Positions 24,579-34,293 are shown, counted from the first letter of the stretch. The stretch: DNA of 53,657 bases from Devosia sp. (GCA_030680995.1 JAUXUM010000080.1:1-53657); one strand, 5' to 3'. The notes: generated by a model not told the origin, from the sequence alone. Numbers and translations: made by a program.

Positions 24579-25907
24579 ATGGTCCACATCAAAGTCGCGG
24601 CTGGCCTTTTGTCACTGACCGCAGCCCTTATCTCGAGCACTGCCTATGCGCAGACCGAAGTCACCTGGTGGCACGCCATGGGCGCCGAACTCGGCGAGAG
24701 GCTGGAAGCGATCGCGGCCGGCTTCAATGCCAGCCAGTCCGATTACGTCGTGACTCCCGTTTTCAAGGGCACCTATCCCGAGACCCTGACCGCCGCCATC
24801 GCCGCTTTCCGCGCCAACGAGCAGCCTGCCATCGTGCAGGTATTCGAGGTCGGCACCGGCACCATGATGGCCGCCAAGGGTGCCGTCTATCCGGTTCACA
24901 AGCTGATGACCGACAACGGCGAGCCGTGGGATCCGAGCGGCTTCCTCGCCCCCGTCGTGGGCTACTATTCGGACACCGAGGGCAACATCCTCTCGATGCC
25001 TTTCAACTCCTCGACGCCGATCATGTACTACAACAAGGACGTGTTCGAAAAAGCCGGTCTCGATCCGGAAGTCGCTCCCAGGACCTGGGCCGAAGTTGAG
25101 GAATTCTCCAGGAAGATCGTGGAATCCGGCGCGGCTCCATGCGGCTTCACCAGTGGCTGGATCTCCTGGGTGCAGCTCGAGAACCTGTCGGCCATTCATG
25201 ATGCGCCCTACGGCACGCTCGAAAACGGCTTCGGCGGTCTGGGCACCGAATTCACCTTCAACGGCGACGTGCAGGTCAAGCACTGGGAGAACCTGAAGAA
25301 GTGGGCGGATGCCGGACTGTACCAGTACGGCGGCCCTGTCGGCGGCAACGACGCCCCGCCGAAATTCTACGCGCAGGAATGCGCCATCTACACCAACTCG
25401 TCAGCCTCGCGCGCCGGTGTCATCCTCAACTCCAAGGATTTCCGGGTGGGCTTCGCGCCCCTGCCCTATTACGACGACGTCATCGCCGAGCCGAAGAACT
25501 CGATCATCGGCGGGGCGACGCTGTGGACGCTGAACGGGCATTCGCCGGAAGTCTATGCCGGCGTCGCCAAGTTCTTCACCTATCTCAGCAAGCCTGAAGT
25601 ACAGGCCGGCTGGCACCAGGCGACCGGCTATCTGCCGATCACCAACGCCGCCTATGAACTGGGCCAGAGCCAAGGCTACTACGAAGCTACGCCCGGTTCC
25701 GACATCGCCATCAAGCAGATTACCCGCGGCGAGCCCTCGGCCAATTCCAAGGGCATCCGCTTCGGCAATCTCACCCAGGTCCGCGACGCCATCGACGCCG
25801 AGTTCGAGGCCCTGCTTGCCGGCTCCAAGACTGCCAAGCAGGCTCTCGATGCGGCAGTCGAACGCGGCAACCAGATCCTGCGCGATTTCGAAGCCGCCAA
25901 CAGCTGA
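24579..25907 (+). CDS. ugpB: sn-Glycerol-3-phosphate ABC transporter substrate-binding protein
   Basis: The 442-residue periplasmic protein has a signal peptide (about 1-24, ending STAYAQ), then EVTWWHAMGAELGERLEAIAAGFN, typical of UgpB. Other family features are KGTYPETLTAAIAAFR, the NSSTPIMYYNKDVFEKAGLDP segment and the GGATLWTL region. It captures glycerol-3-phosphate or glycerophosphodiesters and hands them to UgpAE. ATG 24579 has a CAGGAGAG site. It is the first gene of ugpBAEC behind a Pho-box array, which supports the substrate assignment over other CUT1 sugars. Confidence 0.93.
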   Translation: MVHIKVAAGLLSLTAALISSTAYAQTEVTWWHAMGAELGERLEAIAAGFNASQSDYVVTPVFKGTYPETLTAAIAAFRANEQPAIVQVFEVGTGTMMAAKGAVYPVHKLMTDNGEPWDPSGFLAPVVGYYSDTEGNILSMPFNSSTPIMYYNKDVFEKAGLDPEVAPRTWAEVEEFSRKIVESGAAPCGFTSGWISWVQLENLSAIHDAPYGTLENGFGGLGTEFTFNGDVQVKHWENLKKWADAGLYQYGGPVGGNDAPPKFYAQECAIYTNSSASRAGVILNSKDFRVGFAPLPYYDDVIAEPKNSIIGGATLWTLNGHSPEVYAGVAKFFTYLSKPEVQAGWHQATGYLPITNAAYELGQSQGYYEATPGSDIAIKQITRGEPSANSKGIRFGNLTQVRDAIDAEFEALLAGSKTAKQALDAAVERGNQILRDFEAANS

Positions 25908-25921
25908 GCGTAAGACGCCAA

Positions 25922-25944
25922 GGCCCGGGCATCTTGCCCGGGCC
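25922..25944 (+). other. Perfect stem-loop after ugpB
   Basis: GGCCCGGGCA and TGCCCGGGCC form a 10-base-pair stem with a TCT loop, 15 bases after the ugpB stop. There is no T-run, so it is more likely to protect the 3' end of ugpB mRNA, or reduce read-through into ugpA, than to stop transcription fully. Such hairpins commonly raise binding-protein levels over permease levels. Confidence 0.8.
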
Positions 25945-26023
25945 GTGCTCCGACTGCCGCTTGCGTGCTGCCGGACAGGCGGCCCGCAGCGGCGGATGAC
26001 CAATCGATCAAGCCGGGGGGCAC

Positions 26024-26908
26024 ATGCAGACGAAGCGGACGATCTTTCCCAACAAGCTGCTGCCCTACGCGCTGCTGACGCCGCAGTTGATCATCACCAT
26101 CGTCTTCTTCCTCTGGCCGGCCGCCCAGGCGGTAAAATCGTCCTTCGAGCGCGAGGATCCGTTCGGGTTTCGCACCACCTTCATCTGGTTCCAGAACTAC
26201 ACGCGCCTGTTCGGCGAGCCCGAATATCTCAACTCGCTCAACCGTACCGCGATCTTCGCCATCGCCGTCACCTTCATCTCGATGAGCGTATCGCTGCTGC
26301 TGGCGGTGGCAGTGAGCAGGCTGCTGCGCTCGGGGCGCGCCTACACGACGCTGCTGGTGTGGCCCTATGCCGTGGCGCCGGTCCTCGCCGGCATCCTGTG
26401 GTGGTTCATGTTCAACCCCACCATCGGCATCGTACCCTATCTGCTCAACCAGTTCGGGATCAGCTGGAACCACCGGATCCGCGGCAATGATGCGATGGTG
26501 CTGGTGGTGCTGGCGGCGAGCTGGAAGCAGATCTCGTACAATTTCCTGTTCTTCGTCGCCGGCCTGCAATCGGTGCCGCGGTCGCTGATCGAAGCCGCCG
26601 CGATCGATGGCGCCGGCCCGTTCAAGCGGTTCTGGACCATCGTCTTTCCGCTGATCTCGCCGACCACATTCTTCCTGATGATCGTCAACATCAACTACGC
26701 CATGTTCGATACCTTCGGCATCATCGACGGCACCACCTCCGGCGGCCCGGCGGGCGCCACCAATACCTTGGTGTACAAGGTCTATGCCGACGGCTTCCTC
26801 GGGCTCAACATCGGCTCGTCTTCGGCCCAGTCGGTGGTGCTGATGGCCATTGTGATCGTCTTGACCGTGATCCAGTTCCGCTGGGTCGAGCGGCGCGTGC
26901 AGTATTAG
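26024..26908 (+). CDS. ugpA: sn-Glycerol-3-phosphate ABC transporter permease
   Basis: The 294-residue permease has six predicted helices; the first follows a basic start ([22 protein letters not shown]). The EAA loop is [21 protein letters not shown]. The stretch [31 protein letters not shown] is characteristic of UgpA. With UgpE it forms the inner-membrane channel. It begins 116 bases after ugpB, behind the stem-loop, and is followed 13 bases later by ugpE. Confidence 0.93.
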   Translation: MQTKRTIFPNKLLPYALLTPQLIITIVFFLWPAAQAVKSSFEREDPFGFRTTFIWFQNYTRLFGEPEYLNSLNRTAIFAIAVTFISMSVSLLLAVAVSRLLRSGRAYTTLLVWPYAVAPVLAGILWWFMFNPTIGIVPYLLNQFGISWNHRIRGNDAMVLVVLAASWKQISYNFLFFVAGLQSVPRSLIEAAAIDGAGPFKRFWTIVFPLISPTTFFLMIVNINYAMFDTFGIIDGTTSGGPAGATNTLVYKVYADGFLGLNIGSSSAQSVVLMAIVIVLTVIQFRWVERRVQY

Positions 26909-26921
26909 CAAGGACGACCGC

Positions 26922-27770
26922 ATGGTTGAGAACAGACCTTTCCTGGCCTTCCTTACGCATCTGGTGCTGATCCTGGGGGTGGCCGTCGTCGTATTCCCGG
27001 TATACCTGGCCTTCATCGCCTCCACTCACGGATCGGGCGATTTCCTGCGCGGGCTGGTGCCACTGCTACCGGGACCGCACATGATCGAAAACTACGCGCG
27101 GATGCTCAATTCGGGCCTCTCGACGGCCGGTGCGCCGCCGGTCTGGCTCATGCTCGCCAACTCGCTGTTCATGGCGCTGACCATCGCCATCGGCAAGATC
27201 GCCATCTCGATCATCTCCGCCTATGCCATCGTCTATTTCAAGTTTCCGTTCCGGCTGCTGGCCTTCTGGCTGATCTTCATCACGCTGATGCTGCCGGTCG
27301 AGGTGAGGATCATCCCCACCTTCAAGGTTGTCGCCGATCTGGGCATGCTCAATTCCTACGCGGGACTGACCATCCCGCTGATCGCCTCGGCGACGGCCAC
27401 GTTCCTCTTCCGCCAGTTCTTCCTCACCGTCCCCGACGAACTGATGGAGGCGGCGCGCGTCGACGGCGCAGGGCCGCTCAAGTTCTTCCGCGACATCCTG
27501 CTGCCGCTGAGCCAGACCAACATCGCCGCGCTGTTCGTCATCCTCTTCATCTACGGCTGGGTGCAGTATCTCTGGCCGCTACTGGTGACCACCGACAGCC
27601 GCTATTACACCATCGTCATGGGCATCAAGCGGCTCGCCGCCGCCGCCGAAAGCGATCCCTACTGGAACCTGGTGATGGCGGCGGTGATACTGGCCATGCT
27701 GCCGCCGGTGCTCGTCATCATTTTCATGCAGCGCCTGTTCGTCAAAGGACTGGTGGAAACGGAGAAATAA
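26922..27770 (+). CDS. ugpE: sn-Glycerol-3-phosphate ABC transporter permease
   Basis: The 282-residue permease has six helices and the EAA loop [21 protein letters not shown]. The start [31 protein letters not shown] and the end ([34 protein letters not shown]) match UgpE closely. It pairs with UgpA and is followed by ugpC after five bases, which implies coupled translation. Confidence 0.93.
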   Translation: MVENRPFLAFLTHLVLILGVAVVVFPVYLAFIASTHGSGDFLRGLVPLLPGPHMIENYARMLNSGLSTAGAPPVWLMLANSLFMALTIAIGKIAISIISAYAIVYFKFPFRLLAFWLIFITLMLPVEVRIIPTFKVVADLGMLNSYAGLTIPLIASATATFLFRQFFLTVPDELMEAARVDGAGPLKFFRDILLPLSQTNIAALFVILFIYGWVQYLWPLLVTTDSRYYTIVMGIKRLAAAAESDPYWNLVMAAVILAMLPPVLVIIFMQRLFVKGLVETEK

Positions 27771-27775
27771 GAACA

Positions 27776-28825
27776 ATGGCAACCATCGAGCTCTCCGGCA
27801 TCAGGAAAGTCTATCCGGGCAACGTCACGGCCATCCACGACCTCGACCTTTCGGTGGACGATGGCGAACTGGTGGTGCTGGTGGGTCCCTCCGGCTGCGG
27901 GAAATCGACGTTGCTGCGCATGGTGGCGGGGCTCGAAACCACCACCGCGGGCACCGTCTCGATCGGCGGCGCCGTGGTCAACCGCCTCGAGCCGTCCGAC
28001 CGCGACATCGCCATGGTGTTCCAGAACTACGCGCTCTATCCGCATATGACGGTGCGCGGCAACCTCGAATACGGCCTCAAGAACCGCGGCACGCCGCGGA
28101 CGCTGATTGACGAGCGGGTGGCCGAGGCCGCGCGCATCCTCGAGATCGCGCCCTTCCTCGAGCGCAAACCGCGCCAGCTTTCGGGCGGGCAGCGCCAGCG
28201 CGTCGCCATGGGCCGCGCCATCGTGCGGCAGCCCAAGGCCTTCCTGTTCGATGAGCCGCTCTCCAATCTCGATGCCAAGCTGCGCGGCCAGATGCGGGTC
28301 GAGATCCGGCGCCTGCAGCGGACCTTGCGGACAACGAGCCTGTATGTGACGCACGACCAGCTGGAAGCCATGACACTGGCCGACCGGCTGGTGGTGATGA
28401 ACGCCGGCCGCATCGAGCAGTTGGGCAAGCCGACCGAACTCTATGAACGGCCCGCCTCGCTTTTCGTCGCCGGCTTCATCGGCTCGCCGCCGATGAACTT
28501 CTTCGATCTCGAATATCTGCGGGAGAAGGCCGGCGCTTCGCTGCCAACTCTATCGGATGACAGCGACATCATCGGCATAAGGCCCGACAGCATCGTGCTG
28601 GCCGACCCGCAGGAACCCTCGATCCCGCTGCGCGGCACGGTGGAGCTGATCGAGCCGGTGGGCGGGGAGAGCCATCTGCACCTGCGCCTGGAAGGCTCGG
28701 ACCAGCTCATCATCGTCGAAACACCCGGACGGCCCGACGCCGCCGAAGGCACGCTGCTGACAGCACATCTGCGCGCTCGCGCATTGCATCCGTTCAACCG
28801 GCAGTCCGGCCTGCGCACGGCATAG
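27776..28825 (+). CDS. ugpC: sn-Glycerol-3-phosphate ABC transporter ATP-binding protein
   Basis: The 349-residue CUT1-type ATPase has Walker [11 protein letters not shown]-loop [12 protein letters not shown], signature [16 protein letters not shown], Walker [17 protein letters not shown] and switch His in [10 protein letters not shown]. Residues about 235-349 are the MalK-like regulatory domain with TOBE strands (GIRPDSIVL). It powers UgpAE and, in other bacteria, the C-terminal domain is a target of phosphate-dependent inhibition. It is last in the operon. Confidence 0.93.
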   Translation: MATIELSGIRKVYPGNVTAIHDLDLSVDDGELVVLVGPSGCGKSTLLRMVAGLETTTAGTVSIGGAVVNRLEPSDRDIAMVFQNYALYPHMTVRGNLEYGLKNRGTPRTLIDERVAEAARILEIAPFLERKPRQLSGGQRQRVAMGRAIVRQPKAFLFDEPLSNLDAKLRGQMRVEIRRLQRTLRTTSLYVTHDQLEAMTLADRLVVMNAGRIEQLGKPTELYERPASLFVAGFIGSPPMNFFDLEYLREKAGASLPTLSDDSDIIGIRPDSIVLADPQEPSIPLRGTVELIEPVGGESHLHLRLEGSDQLIIVETPGRPDAAEGTLLTAHLRARALHPFNRQSGLRTA

Positions 28826-28912
28826 CGCGGTGAATGCACGTCCCTGAAGCCCGCCTCTGCCCGGACGCTGCCTTCGGACCGGCGGTGCTCACAGCCATGG
28901 CGCTCGCCGTCC

Positions 28913-29851
28913 TCACATCAGCGCGTCGGGGCCGGCTCCGCAAATCAGGGCGCCGACGGACTGGTCCGCGCCGGCGGTGACCTTTTTCGCCCGGAGGGCA
29001 GCGATCGCCGCGGCGCCGCTGAGGTCGGCCGCGATGCCGAGCTCGAACCACAGCCAGCGGCTCGCCTCCAGCATCTCCGCGTCCGAAACCAGCACGATGT
29101 CTTCGACATGGTCGCGAACCAGGCCGAACACGCCGGGATCGGTTTCGGCGCAGGACATGGTGGCGACCAGGCTGGTGACGGCCGGCAGTCGCACGACATG
29201 CCCTGCATCGAGGGACGCCTTGAGCGTCGGCGATCCTTCTGGTTCGATACCGATGATCCGGACCGACGGCTTGAGCGCCTTGAGCGCCACACCCATACCC
29301 GAGATCAGGCCCCCGCCGCCGATCGCGATCAGCACCACATCGAGATCCGGAACATCGGCCAGCAGCTCGAGTGCCGCCGTGCCCTGCCCGGCCATCACCT
29401 GCGCGTCGGCGAAGGGGTGGAAATAGGCGGCGCGGTTGCGCTCGGCAAAGGCCAGCGCATGCAGATTGGTTTCGTTCCATACCGAGCCGATGACTTCGAC
29501 GCGCGCACCCCAACGCTCAAGCTTTTCAAGCTTCGCGGGCGTAATGTTCCGGGGCACGAAGATTGTTGCCTTGACCCCGGCAAGCCGCGCCGCCCGGGCC
29601 ACCGCCAGTCCGTGATTGCCACCCGAGGCGGTCACGATGCCACCGGCAAGCTCCTCCTTGGGGGTACACAGCAGCTTGTTGGTCGCGCCACGCGCCTTGA
29701 ACGAGCCTGTCGCCTGCAGCGATTCCAGCTTCAGTGACAGCTTTGCTGCAGTCACCGGCTCGGCGAGCGCTGTGACGGCGAGCATCGGCGTGCGGCGCAC
29801 ATGCGGCGCGATCCGCGCCGCCGCGGCCTCGATATCGGAAAGGTCTATCAT
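28913..29851 (-). CDS. PLP-dependent threonine/serine dehydratase-like protein (EutB-type)
   Basis: The 312-residue fold-type II PLP enzyme has the PLP lysine in ATGSFKARGA, the substrate loop TASGGNHGLAVA and the phosphate-binding GGGGLISG. Such enzymes deaminate hydroxy amino acids. ATG 29851 overlaps the upstream deacetylase stop as ATGA, which fixes the start; the track start 29893 lies inside that gene. Its pairing with a DoeB-like deacetylase recalls the rhizobial ectoine-use genes, where EutB is a threonine-dehydratase-like protein. No regulatory ACT domain is present, so this is a catabolic type. Confidence 0.88.
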   Translation of the reverse strand: MIDLSDIEAAAARIAPHVRRTPMLAVTALAEPVTAAKLSLKLESLQATGSFKARGATNKLLCTPKEELAGGIVTASGGNHGLAVARAARLAGVKATIFVPRNITPAKLEKLERWGARVEVIGSVWNETNLHALAFAERNRAAYFHPFADAQVMAGQGTAALELLADVPDLDVVLIAIGGGGLISGMGVALKALKPSVRIIGIEPEGSPTLKASLDAGHVVRLPAVTSLVATMSCAETDPGVFGLVRDHVEDIVLVSDAEMLEASRWLWFELGIAADLSGAAAIAALRAKKVTAGADQSVGALICGAGPDALM

Positions 29852-30870
29852 GCCACCGAGCCCGAATAGGGTGACGCCACCACGAGGCAGCAATTACCTG
29901 GCCTGACCCGGCCCGGTTGGCGCCGGCTGTAAAGAATGCCGTCGGCGTGATAGTGCAGCTCGACGGGCGTCCGGCCCGGATTGGCGAGGAAATGGATGCG
30001 GCCCGCCAGCTCGCCGGCATGCACTTCCGTCCCAAGCCGATGCAAGGCTTCGAACACGCCATCGTCTTCGGCCAGCACGTGCGCGCTGGCAGAGAGCGCA
30101 TAGTGCCTCGGCTCGCTGGTCGGCGGGCTGGCCATTTCGGGCGGCAGAACCTGCAAATGCGCCAGCACGTTGCGCACGCCGCGCCGGCACAGACTGAGCG
30201 CCTCGATGGAGACCGCGCCCGCGCCGGCCATCTCGGTGCCGACGACGGTGAGGCCTGCTTGCGCGGCCGACGCCGTCGCGGTGCGCGGATCACCGCGATT
30301 GTCGATGACGACGATGATCGGCGCATCGAAGGCCGTGACCGCCGCGAGGTTCCGGGCGTGCTTGACCGGATCGCTCACCGGCTCGATCACGGCGCTCGGA
30401 ATTATGTCAAGCGAGGAGCCGCCCGAGTGCAGATCAATGAAGGCGTCGCCGATTGGAAACAGCACGTCGTTGACGTAAGCGGCGAGCTGCTGGGTCGTGG
30501 TACCGAATGGATCGCCCGGAAAACTCCGGTTCATGTTGATCTCGTCGATCGGCGAGGTGCGGCGCGCGGCGACCACTGCCGGCAAATTGATCGCCGGAAT
30601 GAAGATCAACCGCCCCGACAACCGCCCCGGATCCAGCTCACGGATCAGTTCGCCAAGGGCAATCGGGCCCTCATACTCGTCGCCGTGATTGCCGCCTTCC
30701 AGGATGACGGTCGGGCCGCTGCCGTTGCTGATAACCGTCAGCGGCACGCGCACGGCGCCCCAGGCATCGTCGTGAACCGACAGCGGCAGGCTGAAGAACC
30801 CTACCTGCTTGCCCGGCCTGTCGAAGTCCACGGTGGAGCTCACCATCTTCATCGTTCGATTTCGGTCCAT
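29848..30870 (-). CDS. Succinylglutamate desuccinylase/aspartoacylase-family deacylase, DoeB-like
   Basis: The 340-residue zinc deacylase has the metal motif GGNHGDEYEG (His and Glu ligands), the partner INMNRSFPGDPFGT, and the third ligand in FIDLHSGGSSLD. The glutamate base is probably in the later EMAGAGAVSIEAL. It resembles DoeB, which removes acetate from N-acetyl-diaminobutyrate in ectoine breakdown. ATG 30870 (MDRNRTMKMVSS) is chosen; the track start 30894 is a TTG. It overlaps the dehydratase start by four bases. Ectoine hydrolase (DoeA) and uptake genes are missing nearby, so the true substrate may be another N-acyl amino acid. Confidence 0.85.
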   Translation of the reverse strand: MDRNRTMKMVSSTVDFDRPGKQVGFFSLPLSVHDDAWGAVRVPLTVISNGSGPTVILEGGNHGDEYEGPIALGELIRELDPGRLSGRLIFIPAINLPAVVAARRTSPIDEINMNRSFPGDPFGTTTQQLAAYVNDVLFPIGDAFIDLHSGGSSLDIIPSAVIEPVSDPVKHARNLAAVTAFDAPIIVVIDNRGDPRTATASAAQAGLTVVGTEMAGAGAVSIEALSLCRRGVRNVLAHLQVLPPEMASPPTSEPRHYALSASAHVLAEDDGVFEALHRLGTEVHAGELAGRIHFLANPGRTPVELHYHADGILYSRRQPGRVRPGNCCLVVASPYSGSVA

Positions 30871-30977
30871 TTTCAACTCTGCGCGGGTGATCAAGAAACT
30901 GCCGCCGCCATCCCATTGCCGGGGTCCGTCCGGTGCCGGAAGGCTACAGCCCTGAATGTCGGGGAAGATTGATTATT

Positions 30978-31012
30978 ACATATGATATTTGACGTTGATG
31001 TATGATACTTGA
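30978..31012. promoter_or_regulatory. 20-bp-spaced direct repeats in the deacylase/IclR divergent promoter
   Basis: TATGATATTTGA (30981-30992) and TATGATACTTGA (31001-31012) match at 11 of 12 positions and are exactly 20 bases apart, two helical turns. They lie in an AT-rich patch between the divergent genes and are the best candidate binding site for the IclR regulator encoded next door. Confidence 0.55.
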
Positions 31013-31097
31013 TCCGGAGATGTCAATGTCATTTGTCTGCCCCCTCTTGTGCGGCCGGCAATGACTTGCGATCAGAGTGCATAGGGAGAATTACGCG

Positions 31098-32024
31098 ATG
31101 GCCAAGAACGCGCGCCCGGCAGGCGAAACCGCCAAGACGGGCGCCGCCGACACCGGTCCCAAACAAGGCGGCAAGGTCACACGCAGCGCCAAAGCGGTCC
31201 GCGCGCCGTCCGAAAAGCTCGCATATGGCGCGCCGGCCCTGGAGAAGGGCCTCGACGTCCTCGAACTGCTCGCCAACCTCTCGGAAGGCGTTACCCAAAG
31301 CGAGATCGCCCAACGCCTTGGCCGATCGCTGCAGGAGGTCTACCGGGTCGTGGTGGCGCTCGAACGGCGCGGCTACATCCAGCGCCGGCCGGGCGAGGAC
31401 GGGTTCTTCCTCTCCAACCGCCTGCACGACCTGTCCAACCACTATCCGCCGATGCGCCGCCTGCTCGATGCGGCCCTGCCGATCCTCAACCGCGTCTCGA
31501 GCGACGCCTACCAGGCCATGCACCTGGCCGTTCTCGACCGCACCGCGATGCGCGTCGTCGCCCAGGTCGACAGCCCCGCCCCGCTCGGCTTCCGCCTTAG
31601 GGTGGGCACGCAGAACCCGGCGGCCAAGACGGCGTCGGGCCGCCTGCTGATCGCCTACCAGCCTCCGGTGATGAAGCAATGGGTGCTGGACGAGATCGCC
31701 CGCACCAGCCCCGAAATCGACATGACCGCCCTGCGCCAGCGCGTCGAGGCGCTGCACGAACGCGGCTACGAGATCATCGCCGGCGAAGGGCTGCAGGGCA
31801 TCACCGATGTCAGCTTCCCCATCCTCGACGCCCAGGGATTCGCGCCAGCGGTGTTGACCATGCCTTACCTGTCGTCCGCGACCGAACGCGTTCCGCTCGA
31901 GGCGGCATCGCGCCTGCAGTTCGAGGCGGCGCGCACGATCTCGGAAGGACTTGACGGCCAGTTGATCGAGCCGCGCTTTCCCCTCACCGAACCCAAGGCC
32001 AAGTTCGCACCCGCAACGACATAG
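31098..32024 (+). CDS. IclR-family transcriptional regulator
   Basis: The 308-residue regulator has a basic, low-complexity N-terminus (about 1-40), the IclR winged HTH (about 47-105; GLDVLELLANLSEGVTQSEIAQRLGRS) and the effector-binding domain (about 120-290; AKTASGRLLIAY and the late VSFPILDAQGFAPAVLTMP). IclR proteins control catabolic operons through small carboxylate effectors. ATG 31098 has an AGGGAGAATT site; GTG 31077 of the track is less likely. It is divergent from the deacylase/dehydratase pair, and a similar direct repeat upstream of the sugar-binding-protein gene suggests a wider regulon. Confidence 0.9.
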   Translation: MAKNARPAGETAKTGAADTGPKQGGKVTRSAKAVRAPSEKLAYGAPALEKGLDVLELLANLSEGVTQSEIAQRLGRSLQEVYRVVVALERRGYIQRRPGEDGFFLSNRLHDLSNHYPPMRRLLDAALPILNRVSSDAYQAMHLAVLDRTAMRVVAQVDSPAPLGFRLRVGTQNPAAKTASGRLLIAYQPPVMKQWVLDEIARTSPEIDMTALRQRVEALHERGYEIIAGEGLQGITDVSFPILDAQGFAPAVLTMPYLSSATERVPLEAASRLQFEAARTISEGLDGQLIEPRFPLTEPKAKFAPATT

Positions 32025-32032
32025 CGCGGTGG

Positions 32033-32398
32033 TCATGGAATTCTCCGATCGTCAGGCAGCAGCGCGTGGCTGAACACCTCCTCGAGCCACAGCGGCTCGC
32101 CGTCCGTCGTCGCGATCGTGTCGAACACCTGGTCGAGCGAGGCCGTCCAACGGGCCTGCACGGCGCTGAGTCCGGTGACCGCGACCGCCGCGCTGTAGCC
32201 CGCCCTGGCGCGCATGCGGCAGACGACGATCTCTTCGTGCCGCCATATCTGGTAGTCGTAGATGCCCGCGGCGTCTATCAGCGCCCGGATCTCCGGCCAG
32301 ACCTCGGCGTGCCGCCGGTCGTATTCCGGGCCGGCGCCGGGTCTTAGCCGGTAGAGGTAGAGGAACGCTTCGCCAGGCGCGGGATTCCTGTGGTTCAT
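32033..32398 (-). CDS. L-rhamnose mutarotase-family protein
   Basis: The 121-residue protein matches the RhaM/DUF718 family: YDRRHAEVWPEIRALIDAAGIYDYQIWRHEEIVVCRM contains the conserved H..vWPE and aGI.dY segments. These small dimeric proteins interconvert alpha and beta anomers of L-rhamnose or L-fucose. ATG 32398 overlaps the permease stop as ATGA, so it is the last gene of the sugar transporter operon. The track start at 32605 lies inside the permease. Confidence 0.88.
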   Translation of the reverse strand: MNHRNPAPGEAFLYLYRLRPGAGPEYDRRHAEVWPEIRALIDAAGIYDYQIWRHEEIVVCRMRARAGYSAAVAVTGLSAVQARWTASLDQVFDTIATTDGEPLWLEEVFSHALLPDDRRIP

Positions 32399-33282
32399 CG
32401 CACCGCTCCCGCCACCGCGCCGGAGAGGATCTGCCGCTGGAACAGGAAATAGACCACCATCACCGGCAAGAGCGCCACGATCAGCCCGGCGCTGATCAGC
32501 GGGATCGAGACGTCGTACTGCCCCGACAGCAGCGCCACGCCGACCATCAGCGTGGTCTTCTCCGATCCGCCCATGATCACCAGCGGCAGCAGCAGGTCGT
32601 TCCACATCCAGACGAAATTGAGGATGGAGAGCGCCGCGATCGCCGGTGTCGAGATCGGCAGCAGGATCTGGAACAGGATGCGCAGGTCGCCGGCCCCGTC
32701 CATCCGCGCCGCTTCGATCAGTTCACCCGGGATGGAGCGGAAATAGGCGGCGAGCATGTAGGTGCTGATCGGCAGGCCGAAGGCGCCATAGGCGAGGATC
32801 AGCCCCTGATAGGTGCCGCCGAAGCCGAGATCGAGAATGGTTTCGTAGAGCGGATAGATCACCACCTGGCTCGGGATCACCAGCATGGCGATGATGAACA
32901 GGAAGATGAAGTTGCTGCCCCAGACCTTGAGCTTGGTCACCGCGTAGGCGAGAAACAGCGCCGCCAGCGTCGACAGCAGCAGCCCGCCGGCGGTGGTGAC
33001 GACGCTGTTGAACAGCAGGCGCGGCACGTTCATGCGGAAGAAGGTGTCGACATAGTTCTCGAAGGTGATGTCGGCGACGAAGCCGAGCGGATCCTGGGCG
33101 AAGGCCGCGCGGGTCTTGAACGAGTTTACCACCGTGAAGATCAGCGGGTAGAGCGACACCACCGCGACGATGACCAGGGCGAGGGTCACCAGCCACCTGG
33201 CGATCCCCCACGACCGCAAATTGGCGGGCGGCACGGTACGGTCGCGCGGCGCCGCCAGCGCTGTGCCCGCAGGTACGCTCAT
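32395..33282 (-). CDS. Carbohydrate ABC transporter permease (CUT1, MalG-type)
   Basis: The 295-residue protein has six helices, a signal-anchor start after MSVPAGTALAAPRDRTVPPANLRSW, and the EAA loop IEAARMDGAGDLRILFQILLPIS. It forms the sugar channel with the upstream permease. ATG 33282 overlaps the upstream stop as ATGA; the track start 33726 reads through that gene. The substrate is probably a deoxysugar or glycoside, judging from the mutarotase. Confidence 0.9.
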   Translation of the reverse strand: MSVPAGTALAAPRDRTVPPANLRSWGIARWLVTLALVIVAVVSLYPLIFTVVNSFKTRAAFAQDPLGFVADITFENYVDTFFRMNVPRLLFNSVVTTAGGLLLSTLAALFLAYAVTKLKVWGSNFIFLFIIAMLVIPSQVVIYPLYETILDLGFGGTYQGLILAYGAFGLPISTYMLAAYFRSIPGELIEAARMDGAGDLRILFQILLPISTPAIAALSILNFVWMWNDLLLPLVIMGGSEKTTLMVGVALLSGQYDVSIPLISAGLIVALLPVMVVYFLFQRQILSGAVAGAVR

Positions 33283-34223
33283 TGGGCAGCGCCCTTTCCT
33301 TCCATGTACATTCGGCGCACCACGAAGGCCGAGACGATGGCGACGAACACGAACAACGCCATGCCGATGGCTGCGCCTTTCCCGCGGTTGAGGAATTCGA
33401 AAGTGGTGGTGAACACCAGATATTCGGGCAGCATGGTGGAACTGCCCGGCCCGCCGCGGGTCAGGGCGTAGATCAGCGGGAACATCCAGATCAGCATACC
33501 GGAGGTGCAGAGCACCGTCCAATATCCCAGCACCGGCCGGATCAGCGGAATGGCGATGTCGATCATCAGCCGCCAGAAGCCGGCGCCGTCGAGTCGCGCC
33601 GCTTCCACCACCTCTTCGGGTAGCGTGGCGAGGCCAGAGAGATAGGTCAGTACCCCGAGGCCAAAAAAGCTCCAGAAGGCCACGGCGACCAGTGACAGCA
33701 GCGCGCTGTCGGCGCCATTCAGCCATTCGATCGCCAGCGGCGCCATCCCCGCCATGCGCAGGAAGGCGTTGAGCGGCCCGTCGGGGGCGAGGATCTGCCG
33801 GAACATGATGCCGACAACGATCGGCGCAATCATGTAGGGCAGGAAATACACCGCCCGGAAGACCTTCCAGCCGGGCGAGCGCTGGAAGATCAGCAGCGCC
33901 AGGATGAGCGGCACGAAGATCCAGATCGGCAGCGTGGCAAAGATCAGCAGCGCATTGCGGAAAGCGGCAATGAAGGTCGGGTCGCGCAGCATCGACTCGT
34001 AATTGGCGAACCAGGCGAAGGCGGGCTCCTCGAAACCGCGCGTCTCGAACAGGCTGAGCCAGGCCGCGCGCAACAGCGGCACCAGCTTGAACAGGATGGC
34101 GAGAACGACCCCCGGGAGCACCAGCACCAGACCGAGGATCACGTCGCCGCGGAGGGCAAAACGCCGCCAGCCGCGCTGATCGGAGGGTGATGACTTGAGC
34201 GGCGCGTCAACTTTGCTTGTCAT
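33279..34223 (-). CDS. Carbohydrate ABC transporter permease (CUT1, MalF-type)
   Basis: The 314-residue permease starts MTSKVDAPLKSSPSDQRGW, has six predicted helices and the EAA-type loop VEAARLDGAGFWRLMIDIAIP. It is the partner of the MalG-type permease and lies 70 bases after the binding-protein gene, behind a stem-loop. ATG 34223 is preferred; the track extends to 34355 without a better start. No dedicated ATPase gene is present, so it may share an ATPase such as UgpC (inference). Confidence 0.9.
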   Translation of the reverse strand: MTSKVDAPLKSSPSDQRGWRRFALRGDVILGLVLVLPGVVLAILFKLVPLLRAAWLSLFETRGFEEPAFAWFANYESMLRDPTFIAAFRNALLIFATLPIWIFVPLILALLIFQRSPGWKVFRAVYFLPYMIAPIVVGIMFRQILAPDGPLNAFLRMAGMAPLAIEWLNGADSALLSLVAVAFWSFFGLGVLTYLSGLATLPEEVVEAARLDGAGFWRLMIDIAIPLIRPVLGYWTVLCTSGMLIWMFPLIYALTRGGPGSSTMLPEYLVFTTTFEFLNRGKGAAIGMALFVFVAIVSAFVVRRMYMEGKGAAQ

Positions 34224-34253
34224 CGAAAACCCCCAAGGACCCCTGATGGGCCG

Positions 34254-34283
34254 CGGTGGGACCGGACAATGCCGATCCCACCG
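34254..34283 (-). other. Stem-loop between the sugar-binding-protein and permease genes
   Basis: CGGTGGGA (34254-34261) and TCCCACCG (34276-34283) form an 8-base-pair stem, extended after one mismatch by CGG/CCG with a six-base loop. It sits 10 bases after the binding-protein stop, the same arrangement as after ugpB, and probably stabilises the binding-protein mRNA. Confidence 0.7.
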
Positions 34284-34293
34284 TCTTTGGCAA

